Assembly (NCBI GenBank): GCA_017893485.1
Contig: CM030360.1
Coordinates: forward strand, 4,948,467 to 5,012,466
Length of the DNA stretch: 64,000 nt
Reading direction: 5' to 3'
DNA from: Hemerocallis citrina
Taxonomy: Eukaryota; Streptophyta; Magnoliopsida; Asparagales; Asphodelaceae
In this document: in pieces, positions 21,762-32,260 of the stretch
Layout: every line of letters begins with the position of its first letter
Numbering within the stretch: the stretch's first letter is position 1
Position numbers and translations under genes: made by a program
Notes under the pieces: model-generated
Database searches by the model: none
The model's input: only the letters and a program-made list of their open reading frames with translations
Told to the model about the DNA's origin: nothing

Positions 21762-22065
21762 AGTAGATGAAAAAATGAGAATATAATTCTCCGTATTTTC
21801 TGTTATATTTATGTGTCAGCAATTAAAGATCGAAATTACTATAGAATACTTGTAGATATATAACAAAATGCAGATTAAACGGTAAAAAGCAATAAATTTG
21901 AGATATGTTCAAATAAATTAGATTGGGATGTTTTGATTGTTTTTAGGGGGCTTCATTGAATTAGGATTAAGTTTATACACCATAGGCTTAATTATAAGCA
22001 ATCAACCCTATGATAATAAGGCTTTAAGCTAGTAATGTTCCCAAAAATAAGTGAGTGGTGATCAA
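21762..22065. other. non-coding, nothing recognised
   Basis: AT-rich sequence between the LINE tail and the hAT MITE. No feature supported. Confidence 0.5.
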
Positions 22066-22301
22066 TAGGGCTGCAATCGAGCCGAGCCGAGCCGAATACC
22101 TTCAGGTTCGAGCTCATCTTGAGATTTGACCGAGCTTTGACCGTATTCGAGCCGAATAGCTCGCGAGCTTAGCCTAAAAAAATAAACCCAAAACTCGAGC
22201 TCGGCTCGTTTACGAAACGAGCTCAGTTTTGAGCTCGAGCTCGGTTCGAGCCGAGCTTTGACCGAGCTCGAGCCGAATAGCTCGATTCGTTTGCAGCCTT
22301 A
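22066..22301. mobile_element. hAT-like MITE, GAGCCGAGC-rich
   Basis: 236 bp with ends TAGGGCTGCAATCGAGCC and the inverse CGATTCGTTTGCAGCCTTA. It is flanked by GTGATCAA (22058-22065) and GTGGTCAA (22302-22309), an 8-bp duplication with one mismatch. The interior is made of GAGCTCG/CGAGCC units and is self-complementary. Confidence 0.85.
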
Positions 22302-22352
22302 GTGGTCAACTAGACATGTGCATAAGAATGCGAATTTATTAACAAAAAAATG

Positions 22353-22939
22353 TCTATCTATATAATAAAATATAATAAAATACAAGACAATTTGAAAAAA
22401 AAAGAGTCATCAAGTGGTTCCTCTTCAACGGTTCAAATTCACTCTTCCAAAACATATTTTTTTTCCAAAAAGTTTTCGCCCAAACCATTTTTTTTTCCCT
22501 CAAAACTACAAAAACTAATTACTTTTTTACTCTCTCTCTTTTCTCTCTTCACTTTTTCATATTTCTCTCGTCATCTATCTTTCTCATTCTCTCCATATTT
22601 ACTTAGAACTTTAAAATTTAAAATTTTAGCTTTGTAAATTTTTAGATTTTTTATATTTTTTTTATTACTCATGTTATATTGAAAATAGCAAATATCTCCT
22701 CAACAGTTAAATTTCATCATTTTTCACCCTCAAAGTTATAAGAAGTTAGATTTTACACCCTTATTTATAATTATTTTTCAACATATACTAATAAAAATAT
22801 GAACTTTTATTTACAACTAATTATTGTCATATTATTCATACTTGAGCTACATAATTATTGTTTTACTGTTTATGAGGCTTTTCGTATGTTGTATCGTTTC
22901 GAAGACGTGCCGTAGATACGTACCCACGGGTAAATCTAG
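22353..22939 (+). mobile_element. possible Helitron-like element
   Basis: It starts TCTATCTATATAATAAAATA after TG and ends GTACCCACGGGTAAATCTAG then T, with a short stem TACCC/GGGTA upstream of the CTAG. The interior is pyrimidine-rich and non-coding. The ends fit the TC...CTAG rule, but the hairpin is weak. Confidence 0.4.
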
Positions 22940-23418
22940 TAATATTATATGATATAATTAATTAACAAAAAAAATGTCTATAATATTGTATGATATCACA
23001 TATAAGACAATGTGGTTTGTAGAAGAGGCAATACTGTAGAGACATAAGGAATTATTTGCATCACTTAACTCTTATATCTTATATGTAAAAGCTTCTTTCA
23101 AAAAAATTGTTTCCATAGGGAACTGCACTAATTATATAAGAATTAGTTATGAATCATAATCCATTTTAGCCCTTGTTAAATGTGCTTTGCCTCCTTTTTT
23201 GATAATTAATTATATTTAGGTTCCTACTCGGAAGGAGCTAGCTAGCAGAACCCTCAACTTCAGGCACATGGTCCTATTAATTATATAATTTTGTATATTT
23301 GTATTTATATTTTATCTAATCACTAACTAGATATTACATTTAGTCCAAATTTATTTTTAAGTAACCCCCCTAAACTTTGGTTTTCACTTAAGAACGGTTT
23401 CTCAATTTTTATTTTCAC
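22940..23418. other. non-coding, nothing recognised
   Basis: AT-rich. It repeats part of the preceding left flank (ATTAACAAAAAAAATGTCTAT), as if derived from a duplicated target. No gene seen. Confidence 0.4.
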
Positions 23419-23478
23419 TTAGGGGCGTTTGATAGGGGTTCTCGGGAATCATGATTCCTGAGAACGATGATTCACGGG

Positions 23479-24094
23479 TGATATGGTTAAAAATAGAATT
23501 AAATCGGGGCCGTTCAAATTGGACACGAATCTTAAAGCTCAGGGGTAAAACGGTAATTTCACCTACAAACGGATCTGAAATGAGAACTGGGTCTTTCTTC
23601 AAGACCCAATAACCCACGAACGGATCCACCTCAACTAGGTACGGGTCCCAACCCGAAATGAACCCGGTCCAGCAGGATAGAATTAGGGTTTCTGATTAAT
23701 CCAAATCAACGGCCCTGATTCATATCTATCCTTTCACTGGGAATTAGGGATTACATTCCTAATCTGATCACAGAGATTACATTCCTAATCTGGTCACAGG
23801 GATTACATTCCTAATTTGATCCCAACGGCGACTATAAATACCCCACATCCACCACCATTAAGAGGTAATCAATCTTTTGCCAATTTACGCTTTTTCATAA
23901 TCATTCCAGATTACTGACTTGAGCGTCGGAGGGTGCGTCGCTGGGATCAACCTCGGTGTCTCGCACTTTTTGCAGGTGAACGGCGGGAGTCAACGGTCAA
24001 ACTCTGACGGAACAGGTTTCAGGTTTGCTATTCAAGTTTTCCAAGAATCCACAAATACTATCTGTTTGCCCCCACACCAGATTTAGCAGTAACA
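23479..24094 (+). repeat. 5' LTR
   Basis: It starts TGATATGGTTAAAAATAG and ends AGCAGTAACA. Three short repeats of GGGATTACATTCCTAATCTG lie at about 23750-23820, and a TATAAATACC TATA box at about 23834-23843 gives a likely transcription start for the element. Confidence 0.9.
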
Positions 24095-24167
24095 GATTGG
24101 CACCGTCTGTGGGAAACAAACGAGTAGCAACCCATCCCCTTCTCGTAGGTCAGACCTTCCCCAATCA

Positions 24168-24928
24168 TGCCTCCTGAGAAAGTAAGATCCAGAGGGTCCA
24201 ACCGTGGACCCAATCCCGTTGATCAGCAACAGGAAGTCCCCCTCCAACCCGCTCAGCAGCAGAGGCAACTTCCTCCTCAAGCCGAGGACCCTCTCCAGTA
24301 GGACCAACCTCCTCTTCAGAATCTGCAACCCCCTAAGGGTCCCCCCGGGGCTCAGAATGCCGGTGCGGGGGGCTCGCGTCCCAATCCTCAGAAGCAACCT
24401 CTCCATCAGGACCGCGTCTCCATACACAACCCTTCTTCCGATTCTATGGCATCCCATAATCCCCGAGCTTCCGATCTTTGCAATACCATCCTTAATCGGC
24501 AGAAGGAAGAGGATCTTTGCCGCCGTTTGGATGAAAGGCGGGCCCGAGAGGGAGCCTCCCGCCAACAACGTCCAAATGAGCGATCTCTTCATTGCCGAAA
24601 CTACCGAAGGTCCCCTACTCGAAGATGGCGGAGGGAGTCCCCTCAGCATCATCGGCAGAGAACTCATTCTCCAGTAAGACAAGCCACACATAGGGACCGC
24701 CAAGCTGGAGAGGCACCAGTCACAAGGGCAGATCTTCAAGACTTCCAAGTGACAGTCTTACGGGCCCTCAATATCACCCCAAAGAACGAACAGAAAGGCC
24801 CACCGAGCTTTAAGACTCAACTCCTCCCAAGAGGACTTCACCTTATCGTAAAAGTGGGATCTAGATTTTCAATAAAGCCGATGCTTGTAACCCAGCCAAT
24901 AGCATGTAATAATGGCTCGCCCTATTGA
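24168..24928 (+). pseudogene. gag-like remnant, interrupted
   Basis: A frame starting MPPEKVRSRGSNRGPNP at 24168 runs through a proline/glutamine-rich stretch, hits a stop near 24299, and continues in the same frame through QKEEDLCRRLDERRAREGAS and an arginine-rich region to a stop near 24928. The start position just after the PBS and the Q/P/R-rich make-up match the N-terminal region of plant gypsy gag. No zinc knuckle is present and nothing downstream of it is retained. Confidence 0.6.
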
Positions 24929-25074
24929 AGCGGCCACTTAGTTTATCTCAATAAAACTTTACATCTTCTCATTGAAAATTATTGCTCTTGCTTCTCTATC
25001 TCTCCGAGTCACGACTCGCTAAATGGTTAGCTTCTTCTACATGGCTGCTCCCGCAACTTACTAACCTTTAACAA

Positions 25075-25530
25075 CGAGTTCGGAGTCTAACACTTGGCTC
25101 AATTCCGCTTCAAATAACTTGCTCTTCAGCGAGTTAGAAGTGGTTCGCCATTCGGAATTGCTCCCACAACCGTTGATACCCTCTAACGACGAGTTCGGAG
25201 TCTAACACTTGGCTCGATTCCGCTTCAAATAATTTGCTCTTCAGCGAGTTAGAAGTGGTTCGCCATTCGGAATTGCTCCCACAACCGTTGATACCCTCTA
25301 ACGACGAGTTCAGAGTCCAACACGTGGCTCGATTTTGCTTCAAATAACTTGCTCTTCAGCGAGTTAGAAGTGGTTCGTCATTCGGAATTGCTCCCACAAC
25401 CGTTGAATCCCTCTAACGACGAGTTCGGAGTCCAACACTTGGCTCGATTCTGCTTCGGATAACTTGCTCTTAAGAGAGTTAGAAGTGGTTTGCCATTCGG
25501 AACTGCTTCCACAACCGTTGATTCTCTCAC
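25075..25530. repeat. tandem array, 115-bp unit, about 4 copies
   Basis: GAGTTAGAAGTGGTTCGCC recurs at exactly 115-bp intervals (25131, 25246, 25361, 25476). The units differ by a few substitutions only, so the array looks recent. Confidence 0.93.
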
Positions 25531-25534
25531 TTAA

Positions 25535-26045
25535 ATAGCGAGTTCGGAGCTCATAACTCTCTCATAGAGTTGCTCCTCAAACTCGTCTTCCAAATGGCTC
25601 TCCCCCAGAGCCGAGCACTTTGCTCCGCTCGCCTCCAAAGCGGACCTCTTCTCAACGAGTTCGGAGCTCACAACTCCCTCATAGAGTTGCTCCTCAAACT
25701 CTTCTTCCAGATGGCTCTCTCTTAGAGCCGAGCCCTTCGCTCCGCTTACCTCCAAGGCGGACCTCTTTTTAACAAGTTCGGAGCTCACAACTCTCTCCTA
25801 GAGTTGCTCCTCAAACTCGTCTTCCAGATGGCTCACTCTTAGAGCCGAGCTCTTCACTCCGCTCGCCTCCAAAGCGGACCTCTTCTCAACGAGTTCAGAG
25901 CTCACAACTCTCCCCTAGAGTTGCTCCTCAAACCCGTCTTCCAGATGGCTCTCTCCTAGAGCCGAGCTCTTCACTCCGCTCACCTCCAAAGCGGGCATCT
26001 TCTAAGCGAGTTCGGAGCTCAAAACTCTCCCATAGAGTTGCTCCT
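25535..26045. repeat. tandem array, 117-bp unit, about 4.4 copies
   Basis: AGTTCGGAGCTCA recurs at 117-bp steps (25541, 25658, 25775, 25892, 26009). Because 117 is a multiple of three, the minus strand can be read as repeated 39-residue units (for example SSELVEKRSALEASGAKCSA), with stops in some copies. There is no sign that it is translated. Confidence 0.92.
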
Positions 26046-26291
26046 TGCACTCACTTCAAAGAATGGGTATTCTCATGGCTCTTACGAGAATCTTCCTAGC
26101 ACCTCTTCTCCACCCCTAAGGAGTGGAGCTCCTCTTCAAAAATCTCCAAAACCAAATAGCACATCACCAAGCTTCGGAGCTCTTCACCTCTCCCATATGC
26201 CGACCCCCTTCCTCGTCGAGCTCCGACCCCTCCTCTATGCCGAGCTACTATGGGCAGAAGGGGAATTACCGAGTCACCGAGCCGAGTGGAC

Positions 26292-27192
26292 GAGGTACCG
26301 ACCTCCACATATGGAGAAAAATGCCGCCGAGCCAGTTTCACCGTTGGATCATGCCAAAAAACGTGCTAGAACATGATGAACGGCTCAGATCTCGCCACGT
26401 CTCCACAAAATGACATGATAACGTTTTCTCTAAATTTGAGCCTCTTGTCTTGTGATTCGCGCCATGATCGTGATCAACCATCCAGATTGAGCCGCATAGC
26501 TCAGATTTGAAATCTGAGCTACCAATCTACCGAACTACAAAGTGGCAAAAAATGTGCCTCAAAATCCGTGCTCGAATTCGCCGAACAAGCAAGCAGATAA
26601 AGAGGAAGAAAGAAGAAGAGGCTAATGGGTCGGGGTCGGATCCGATACCCACGGTCCGACCCATACTACCCTTCTTGGCTTCTTCATTCTTCTCCTTCTT
26701 CTTTTAGTCTTTCCGCCGAAAGTACCCAACACTTCTCCTCTTCTTCACTGTACGAAAGAACAAGGCAGAGGAGAGAACTCGAATGCCTCTCCTCCCCTTC
26801 TTCTTTCTTCTCAGCGATGAGCTCCGCCATGGTCGTTCTACATAGCCGAGGTGCCGAGGTACCGACCTCCACATATGGAGAAAAATGCTGCCGAGCCAGT
26901 TTCACCGTCAGATTGTCTCAAAAAATGTGCTAGAACATGATGAACGGCTCAGATCGTGCCACGTCTCCACAAAACGACAAGATAATGTTTTCTCGAAATT
27001 TGAGCCTCTTGTCTCGTGATTCGCGCCACGATCGTGATCAACCGTCCAGATGGAGCCACGTAGCTCGGATCTGAAATCCGAGCTACCGAACTACCGAATT
27101 GCAAAGTGGCAAAAATGCACCTCAAAATCCGTACTCGGATCTGCCAAACAAGAAGCAGCTGCCGAACCGCAAAGAAGAAGAAGAAGAAGAAG

Positions 27193-27249
<57 letters not shown>

Positions 27250-27420
27250 AGAAGAAGAAGAAAAAAGCACGAGGGTCGGGTTCGGACCCGTTAGGGTCCC
27301 AAACCCAAACCCCACGTCACCCTCCTCTCCTTCTCCAATCTCCCGCCAAAACAAACCAGAGGAAAAGAAAAACCCAAACTCCTCTTCTTCACTGCGCCGA
27401 GTTACTCACGCCGCCGAGCT
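26292..27420. repeat. two-copy tandem duplication of about 564 bp
   Basis: GAGGTACCGACCTCCACATA at 26292 is repeated at 26856 and is followed in both copies by the same order of blocks, up to CAAAATCCGT-CTCG and a GGTCGG-rich segment. A diverged third copy of the start is seen at about 28975-29060. Copy 2 contains an (AG)n run (about 27197-27246) flanked by (AAG)n. Confidence 0.85.
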
Positions 27421-28830
27421 CTCCCTCCTTGAGCTCGCTCATCTCCGACCTCCACTTCACGGTCGAGCTCGCCGCCTCGTCGAGAATCCCACTGCCTCGC
27501 CATTATTGTCGAGCTTCGATGCCGAGCTACTGTGCCGAGCTCTCCCTCCATGAGCTCGCTCATCTCCGACCTCCACTTCACGGTCGAGCTCACCGCCTCG
27601 TCAAGAATCCCACTGCCTCGCCATTACTGCTGAGCTTCGATGCCGAGCTACTGTGCCGAGCTCACCACCGAAGCTCCTCACCCTGTTACGCGCTGCCATC
27701 GCCAATCTCCACACAGAGCTCCACTCCTACCTGCACGAGCACCATCGCGCTGCCGAACCCATTAACAAGCTCCATTGCCGAGCTCCCCTACAGTCGAGCG
27801 TCGAGCTCTCTTCCTCGACGAGCTCCGAGCTCCGCTCGTCGACCTCCTCCGGCGTGCTCCACTCCGCACAGCGAGCTCCATCTCCTTCGTCGAAACCGTC
27901 ATCGCCTCACCTTCATCAAGCTCCGAGAGCTCCCGACCTCGATTCCAAAAGCTCGAGCTCCAAGCTCTACTCCGCCTCCGAGCTCTTGTGCCGAGCTCCC
28001 TTACAGTCGAGCGTCGAGCTCTATTCCTTGACGAGCTCCGAGCTCCGCTCGTCGACCACCTCTGACGTGCTCCACTCCGCACAGCAAGCTCCATCTCCTT
28101 CGTCGAAACCGTCATCGCCTCGCCTTCATCAAGCTCCGAGAGCTCCCGACTTCGATTCCAAAAGCCCGAGCTCCAAGCTCTACTTCGCCTCCGAGCTCTT
28201 GTGCCGAGCTCCCCTACGGTCGAACCCCGAGCTTTCTCCCTCGACGAGCTTCGTGCTCGCGAACACGCTCTGCCATGGCCGATGCTCGCGACCACGCTCT
28301 GCCATGGCTGAGCTCCAGCACCTTCGTCAATCTCCCCCCTTCGCTGGCTCCCCTCATATCTTCGAGCACCACCATCGTGAGCTCCATTCGTACTGAGCTC
28401 TGCTGCCGAGATCACTGACGAAGCTCCCTTCCATTGCGTCTTCTCCGTGCCGACCCCTCACGGCAGCCGAGCTCGAGCTCCTCTTCGTCGAGCTCCGAAG
28501 CATCGAGCTCTTTAAAATGCCGAAGCTCCATTCCGTTGGCAGAGCTCCATTGAATATGCCGAAGCTCCATTGAATATGCCGAAGCATTGAGCTCCGACAT
28601 CCCACTTCGCCGAAGCTTCATTCTCGTCGAGCTCCTTCTCCAAGCTCGAATCCACCTCCATGGCCGAGCTCGTCTCCCTTTGTCGCCAGCTGCCTCCGCC
28701 ACCAAGCTCACAGCTCTCTCGCTCCGAGCTCTGCCACAGAGCTTCGAGCTCTTCTCCTTCGAGCTCCACATCGCCAAGCTCCGTCCCCTCGTCGTCGATC
28801 TCCCCGCCAGACAGAGTCAGAGAGATGGAG
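27400..28830. repeat. GAGCTC-rich region with 137-bp and 213-bp tandem duplications
   Basis: It is saturated with CGAGCTC/GCCGAGCT. About 137 bp from 27400 recur from about 27537. A 213-bp unit starting CAGTCGAGCGTCGAGC at 27791 recurs at 28004 and, diverged, at 28217. 213 is a multiple of three, so a long frame stays open on both strands (27653-28396 plus, 27762-28415 minus). Such double-strand openness in low-complexity DNA is not evidence of a gene. Confidence 0.8.
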
Positions 28831-29084
28831 AATTTGGGGGCGAGGCGATAACGACGAAGGAAAAGAAGAAGGAAAGAGCTGAAGTCGAAGACGAAGAAGA
28901 AGCAGGAAACAGAGCGGGAGAAAGAGCAGGAAAAAAAAAGCCACGTGGCATCATCTCGAAGGGTCGGCAGATCCAAGTTGCCGAACCGAGGTCCCGAAGC
29001 ACCGACCTTGTAATTGGAGAAAAAACCCGCCGACCCATACAATCCGTCCGATCTTCTCAAAATTCGCGCCATGACACGATCGAC

Positions 29085-29246
29085 TCACAGAAACGCGCCA
29101 CGTGTCCAGAATGTGATCTACTTTGCGATGCGCGCACATCTGATCATTGACGCTCAGAAATGTGCCACGTGTCCAGAGCATGATCTGCTTTGCGATGCGC
29201 GACATCTGATCATGATCGACGTCCAGAAATGCGCCACGTGTCCAGG
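29085..29246. repeat. tandem repeat with three GCCACGTGTCCAG motifs
   Basis: A unit of about 68 bp occurs 2.4 times. GCCACGTGTCCAG lies at about 29096, 29165 and 29234, each followed by TGATC and TTTGCGATGCGCG blocks. CACGTGTC matches the G-box/ABRE-type core bound by plant bZIP factors; binding is only inferred. Confidence 0.75.
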
Positions 29247-29672
29247 TAATATTTTATTTATTTATTTATAATTATTTAAAAAATCTGAAAAAATAATTAA
29301 AAAATCGAAAAAAATTAATTAAAAATTCTAAAAATAATTATTAATTCAGAAAAATTATTTTTAAATTCTGAAAAAATAATTATTAAATTAGAATAATTAA
29401 TTAATATTTTCGATAATTAATTACTTAATTCGGAAAATGAATAAAAAATTCAAAAAAATGAGAAAAAATTCAGAAAAATCTGAAAAAATCACCAAAAATC
29501 CAGAAAATTCTGGGGTTATTTTTGGATATTTTACAAGTCCATAATAACACCGTTACACCCTGAGCAAGATCCGAACTCCCTTAAGAACACCGATAAAATC
29601 CCATACGCCATTAGAACAACAAAACTACTCCTCGAAGACTGTAAAACTCAGTCTCCAGGAGTGGGGGGTTCG

Positions 29673-30288
29673 TGGTATGGCTAAAAATAGGATTAAATCG
29701 GGGCCTTTCAAATCGGACACGAATCTTAAAGCTCAGGGGTAAAACGGTAATTTCACCTACAAACGGGTCTGAAATGGAAACTGGGTCTTTCTTCAAGACC
29801 CAATAACCCATGAACGGATCCACCTCAACTGGGTATGGGTCCCAACCCGAAATAAACTCGATCCAGCAGGATAAAAATAGGGTTTCTGATTAATCCAAAT
29901 CAACGACCCTGATTCATATCTATCATTTCATTGGGAATTAGGGATTACATTCCTTATCTGATCACAGGGATTACATTCCTAATCTGGTCACAGGGATTAC
30001 ATTCCTAATCTGATCCCAACGGCGACTATAAATACTCCTCATCCACCACCATTAAGAGGTAATCAATCTTTTGCCAATTTACGCTCTTTCATAATCATTC
30101 CTGATTACAGACTTGAGCGTCGGAGGGTGCGTCGCCGGGATCAATCCCGGTGTCTCGTACTTTTTGCAGATGAGCGGCGGGAGTCAACGGTCAAACTTCG
30201 GCGGAACAGATTTCAGGTTTGCTATTCAAGTTTTCCAAGAATCCACAAATACTATCTGTTTTCCCCCACACCAGATTTAGTGGTAACA
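29673..30288 (+). repeat. 3' LTR
   Basis: It starts TGGTATGGCTAAAAATAG and ends AGTGGTAACA. It matches the 5' LTR along its length with scattered point differences and has the same TATAAATACT site. The differences mean the insertion is not brand new. Confidence 0.9.
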
Positions 30289-30594
30289 ACGGGAATGCTA
30301 AAAATGTGTTTGGTAGGCCTTAAACATTTCTGGAAATGTTATTTGGTAATCTTGATTCCTACATTTGGTTTAAATGGTATCTTTCCAACGAATGTTATTT
30401 TTATTTACAAAAATACCCTTAAATATAGATTATATGAAAATAAAAATTTAAAATATTATTAAAATGTTAAAATTTAAAATAGTTTAAAAAAAGTATATGT
30501 TAATTGTTTTTTTTTGATTTATAATTATTATTATTTATTATATATAAATTCTAAAATATTAATTTTATTACTAATATTAATTCTAATTTTTTTA

Positions 30595-30597
<3 letters not shown>

Positions 30598-30658
<61 letters not shown>

Positions 30659-30687
30659 GTTATTGTTATTATTATTATTATTATTAA
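30598..30687. repeat. (ATT)n microsatellite in an AT-rich stretch
   Basis: About 90 bp of TTATTATTATT. The surrounding 30480-31140 is nearly pure A/T with further ATA and AAT runs. No gene is possible here. Confidence 0.93.
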
Positions 30688-31729
30688 ATTTTAAAATATT
30701 TGGTTTTTTATTAAAATATAATTATTATTTTAGAAAATTCAGAATAAAATTACTTTCTAAAATAATAATTATATTATAACAGAAAACAAAATAATTTAAT
30801 ATTTATATTAATAAATAATAATAATAGTAAAAATTCAGAATAATTATTAATAAGTTCAGAATAAATTCAGAATAATAATAATAATAATAATAATAATATA
30901 TAATTTCGGAATAATTAAAGTGATAATGATATAATAATTAATAATAATAATAAATGATAATAATATATAAATTCAAAAAATATATTAAGAATAATTATTA
31001 TTAAATTCGGTATAATAATAATGTATAATTATTAATAAATTCATAATAAAAAAATTTCTAAAATAATAATTATATTATAATAAGAAATAAATTTTTTAAT
31101 ATTTATATATAATAAATAATAATAATATTAATATTGTATATGGGAAATTAGGATATAATAGTCTTTTTAAATAATTTTTTTTCCCATACCCATGGGAAAC
31201 TAGGATTCCCACCCCCTCCCATGGGAATGTTTTTGGGGAAAACATTGCCACCTGAAAATATGTTTGTCAAAAAAAGCATACCAAAGATGAAAAATTAGAA
31301 TTGCCAAGTCAGGATTCCTGGGAAACTAAAAAGAATTCCTCTACTAAACGCGACCTTAGGTTTGCTGGTGGACTCAAGTGGAAACAATTTTTTAAAGAAA
31401 AATGTGGAATATGACCATCTACATTCATTTAACGGCAAGCTCATCATCGTTGTAGTGTGTGACAGAAAACATCTGTTCGATCCAGCCCCTAGCTGCTAGT
31501 TAGTGAAGCAACCTTTGACCAGGAATAAAAGTGAAAACAAAAAATGAAAGAAAATGAATTTTTGGAGTATTAATTAAACAAGGTCTAAAGTTGAGAGTTT
31601 TCTAATAGAATAAGTTTAGTTACACCATATATGTTGATTGTACATCAAAAAGAAGGGAAAGAAGATGATAGTGATCTTATGCAGATTTCTAATCGGAATT
31701 AATGACAAGTGTACCTGCATTTTATTATA

Positions 31730-32251
31730 GGCTAAATATTAAAAAAATACACAAAGTTTTGCATCAGTTTTAAAAAAAATACACTAAAATTTTTTGGTTA
31801 AAAAAAAAGAACACAAAGTTTCAAAAAACTCCACTGGATTAGTCAGGGTTAAGGTTAGGATTAGGATTGGGTTAGGGTAGGATTTAAAAAAATCACTTTC
31901 ATCTTTCATTTGTATTTAAAACAACCACATTCACATTCATTTTTTATTAGTGTTTAAAAAAATCACTTTCATCTTTCATTTGTATTTAAAACAACCACAT
32001 TCATGCATATTCATTTTTTATTTGTGTTTCAAAAATCATCACTTAACTAATCAGATGTTCAAATAACCCCCCCCCCCCCCCCCCCCCTCCCCCCCCCCCC
32101 CCCGCGAACTAACCCCAACCCCAACCCTAACTAATCCAGTGGAGTTTTTTGAAACTTTGTGTCCTTTTTTTAAACAAAAAAAAATTTAGTGTACTTTTTT
32201 TTAACTGACCCAAAACATTGTGTACTTTGTGTACTTTTTTTATATTTAGCC
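31730..32251. mobile_element. Mutator-like MITE with 9-bp TSD and a poly-C core
   Basis: The ends are GGCTAAATATTAAAAAAATA and the inverse, with inverted arms of about 130 bp (both containing AACTCCACTGGATTAG). It is flanked by TTTATTATA at 31721-31729 and 32252-32260. The centre holds a duplicated 48-bp block (about 31888 and 31955) and a run of about 37 cytosines broken by one T (32067-32103). It is non-coding. Confidence 0.88.
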
Positions 32252-32260
32252 TTTATTATA

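Larger units (their letters stand above)
23479..30288 (+). mobile_element. non-autonomous LTR retrotransposon, TSD ACGGG
   Basis: 6.8 kb with two LTRs of 616 bp (23479-24094 and 29673-30288) and a perfect 5-bp duplication ACGGG (23474-23478 and 30289-30293). The primer binding site region right after the 5' LTR reads TTGGCACCGTCTGTGGGAA, and the polypurine tract before the 3' LTR reads AGGAGTGGGGGGTTCG. Both fix the plus orientation. The 5.6 kb interior has only a gag-like start (24168) and no protease, integrase or reverse transcriptase. It is instead filled with tandem repeats of 115, 117, about 564 and 213 bp. It fits a large derivative (LARD-like) of a Ty3-type element mobilised in trans; that class is inferred from the PBS style and layout. 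Confidence 0.92.
23422..31355. mobile_element. PIF/Harbinger-like element (outer), split by an LTR retrotransposon
   Basis: The left end is GGGGCGTTTGATAGGGGTTC. The right end is the inverse of a related sequence (CCTCTACTAAACGCGACC). A TTA trinucleotide lies outside each end (23419-23421 and 31356-31358). TTA duplications and GGGCGTTTG-type ends are typical of PIF/Harbinger MITEs. Of the outer element only about 60 bp on the left and 1.07 kb on the right remain visible; the rest is the nested LTR element at 23479-30288. No transposase was found. The right part is very AT-rich with ATT/TTA runs. Confidence 0.65.

Noticed and set aside
24083..24748. 221-residue minus-strand frame
   Set aside because: It is the antisense shadow of the gag-like remnant; the plus-strand frame follows the primer site and has the expected composition.
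26038..26933. Several 80-112 residue frames in the LTR element interior
   Set aside because: They lie in a duplicated 564-bp block and change frame between copies.
27099..28415. Long open frames (up to 310 residues) on both strands
   Set aside because: In-phase tandem repeats and GAGCTC-rich low-complexity DNA keep frames open on both strands; no domain or start context supports a gene.
31850..32130. Telomere-like GGGTTAGGG and CCCTAACC stretches
   Set aside because: Only single degenerate units within inverted arms of a MITE; not an interstitial telomere array.
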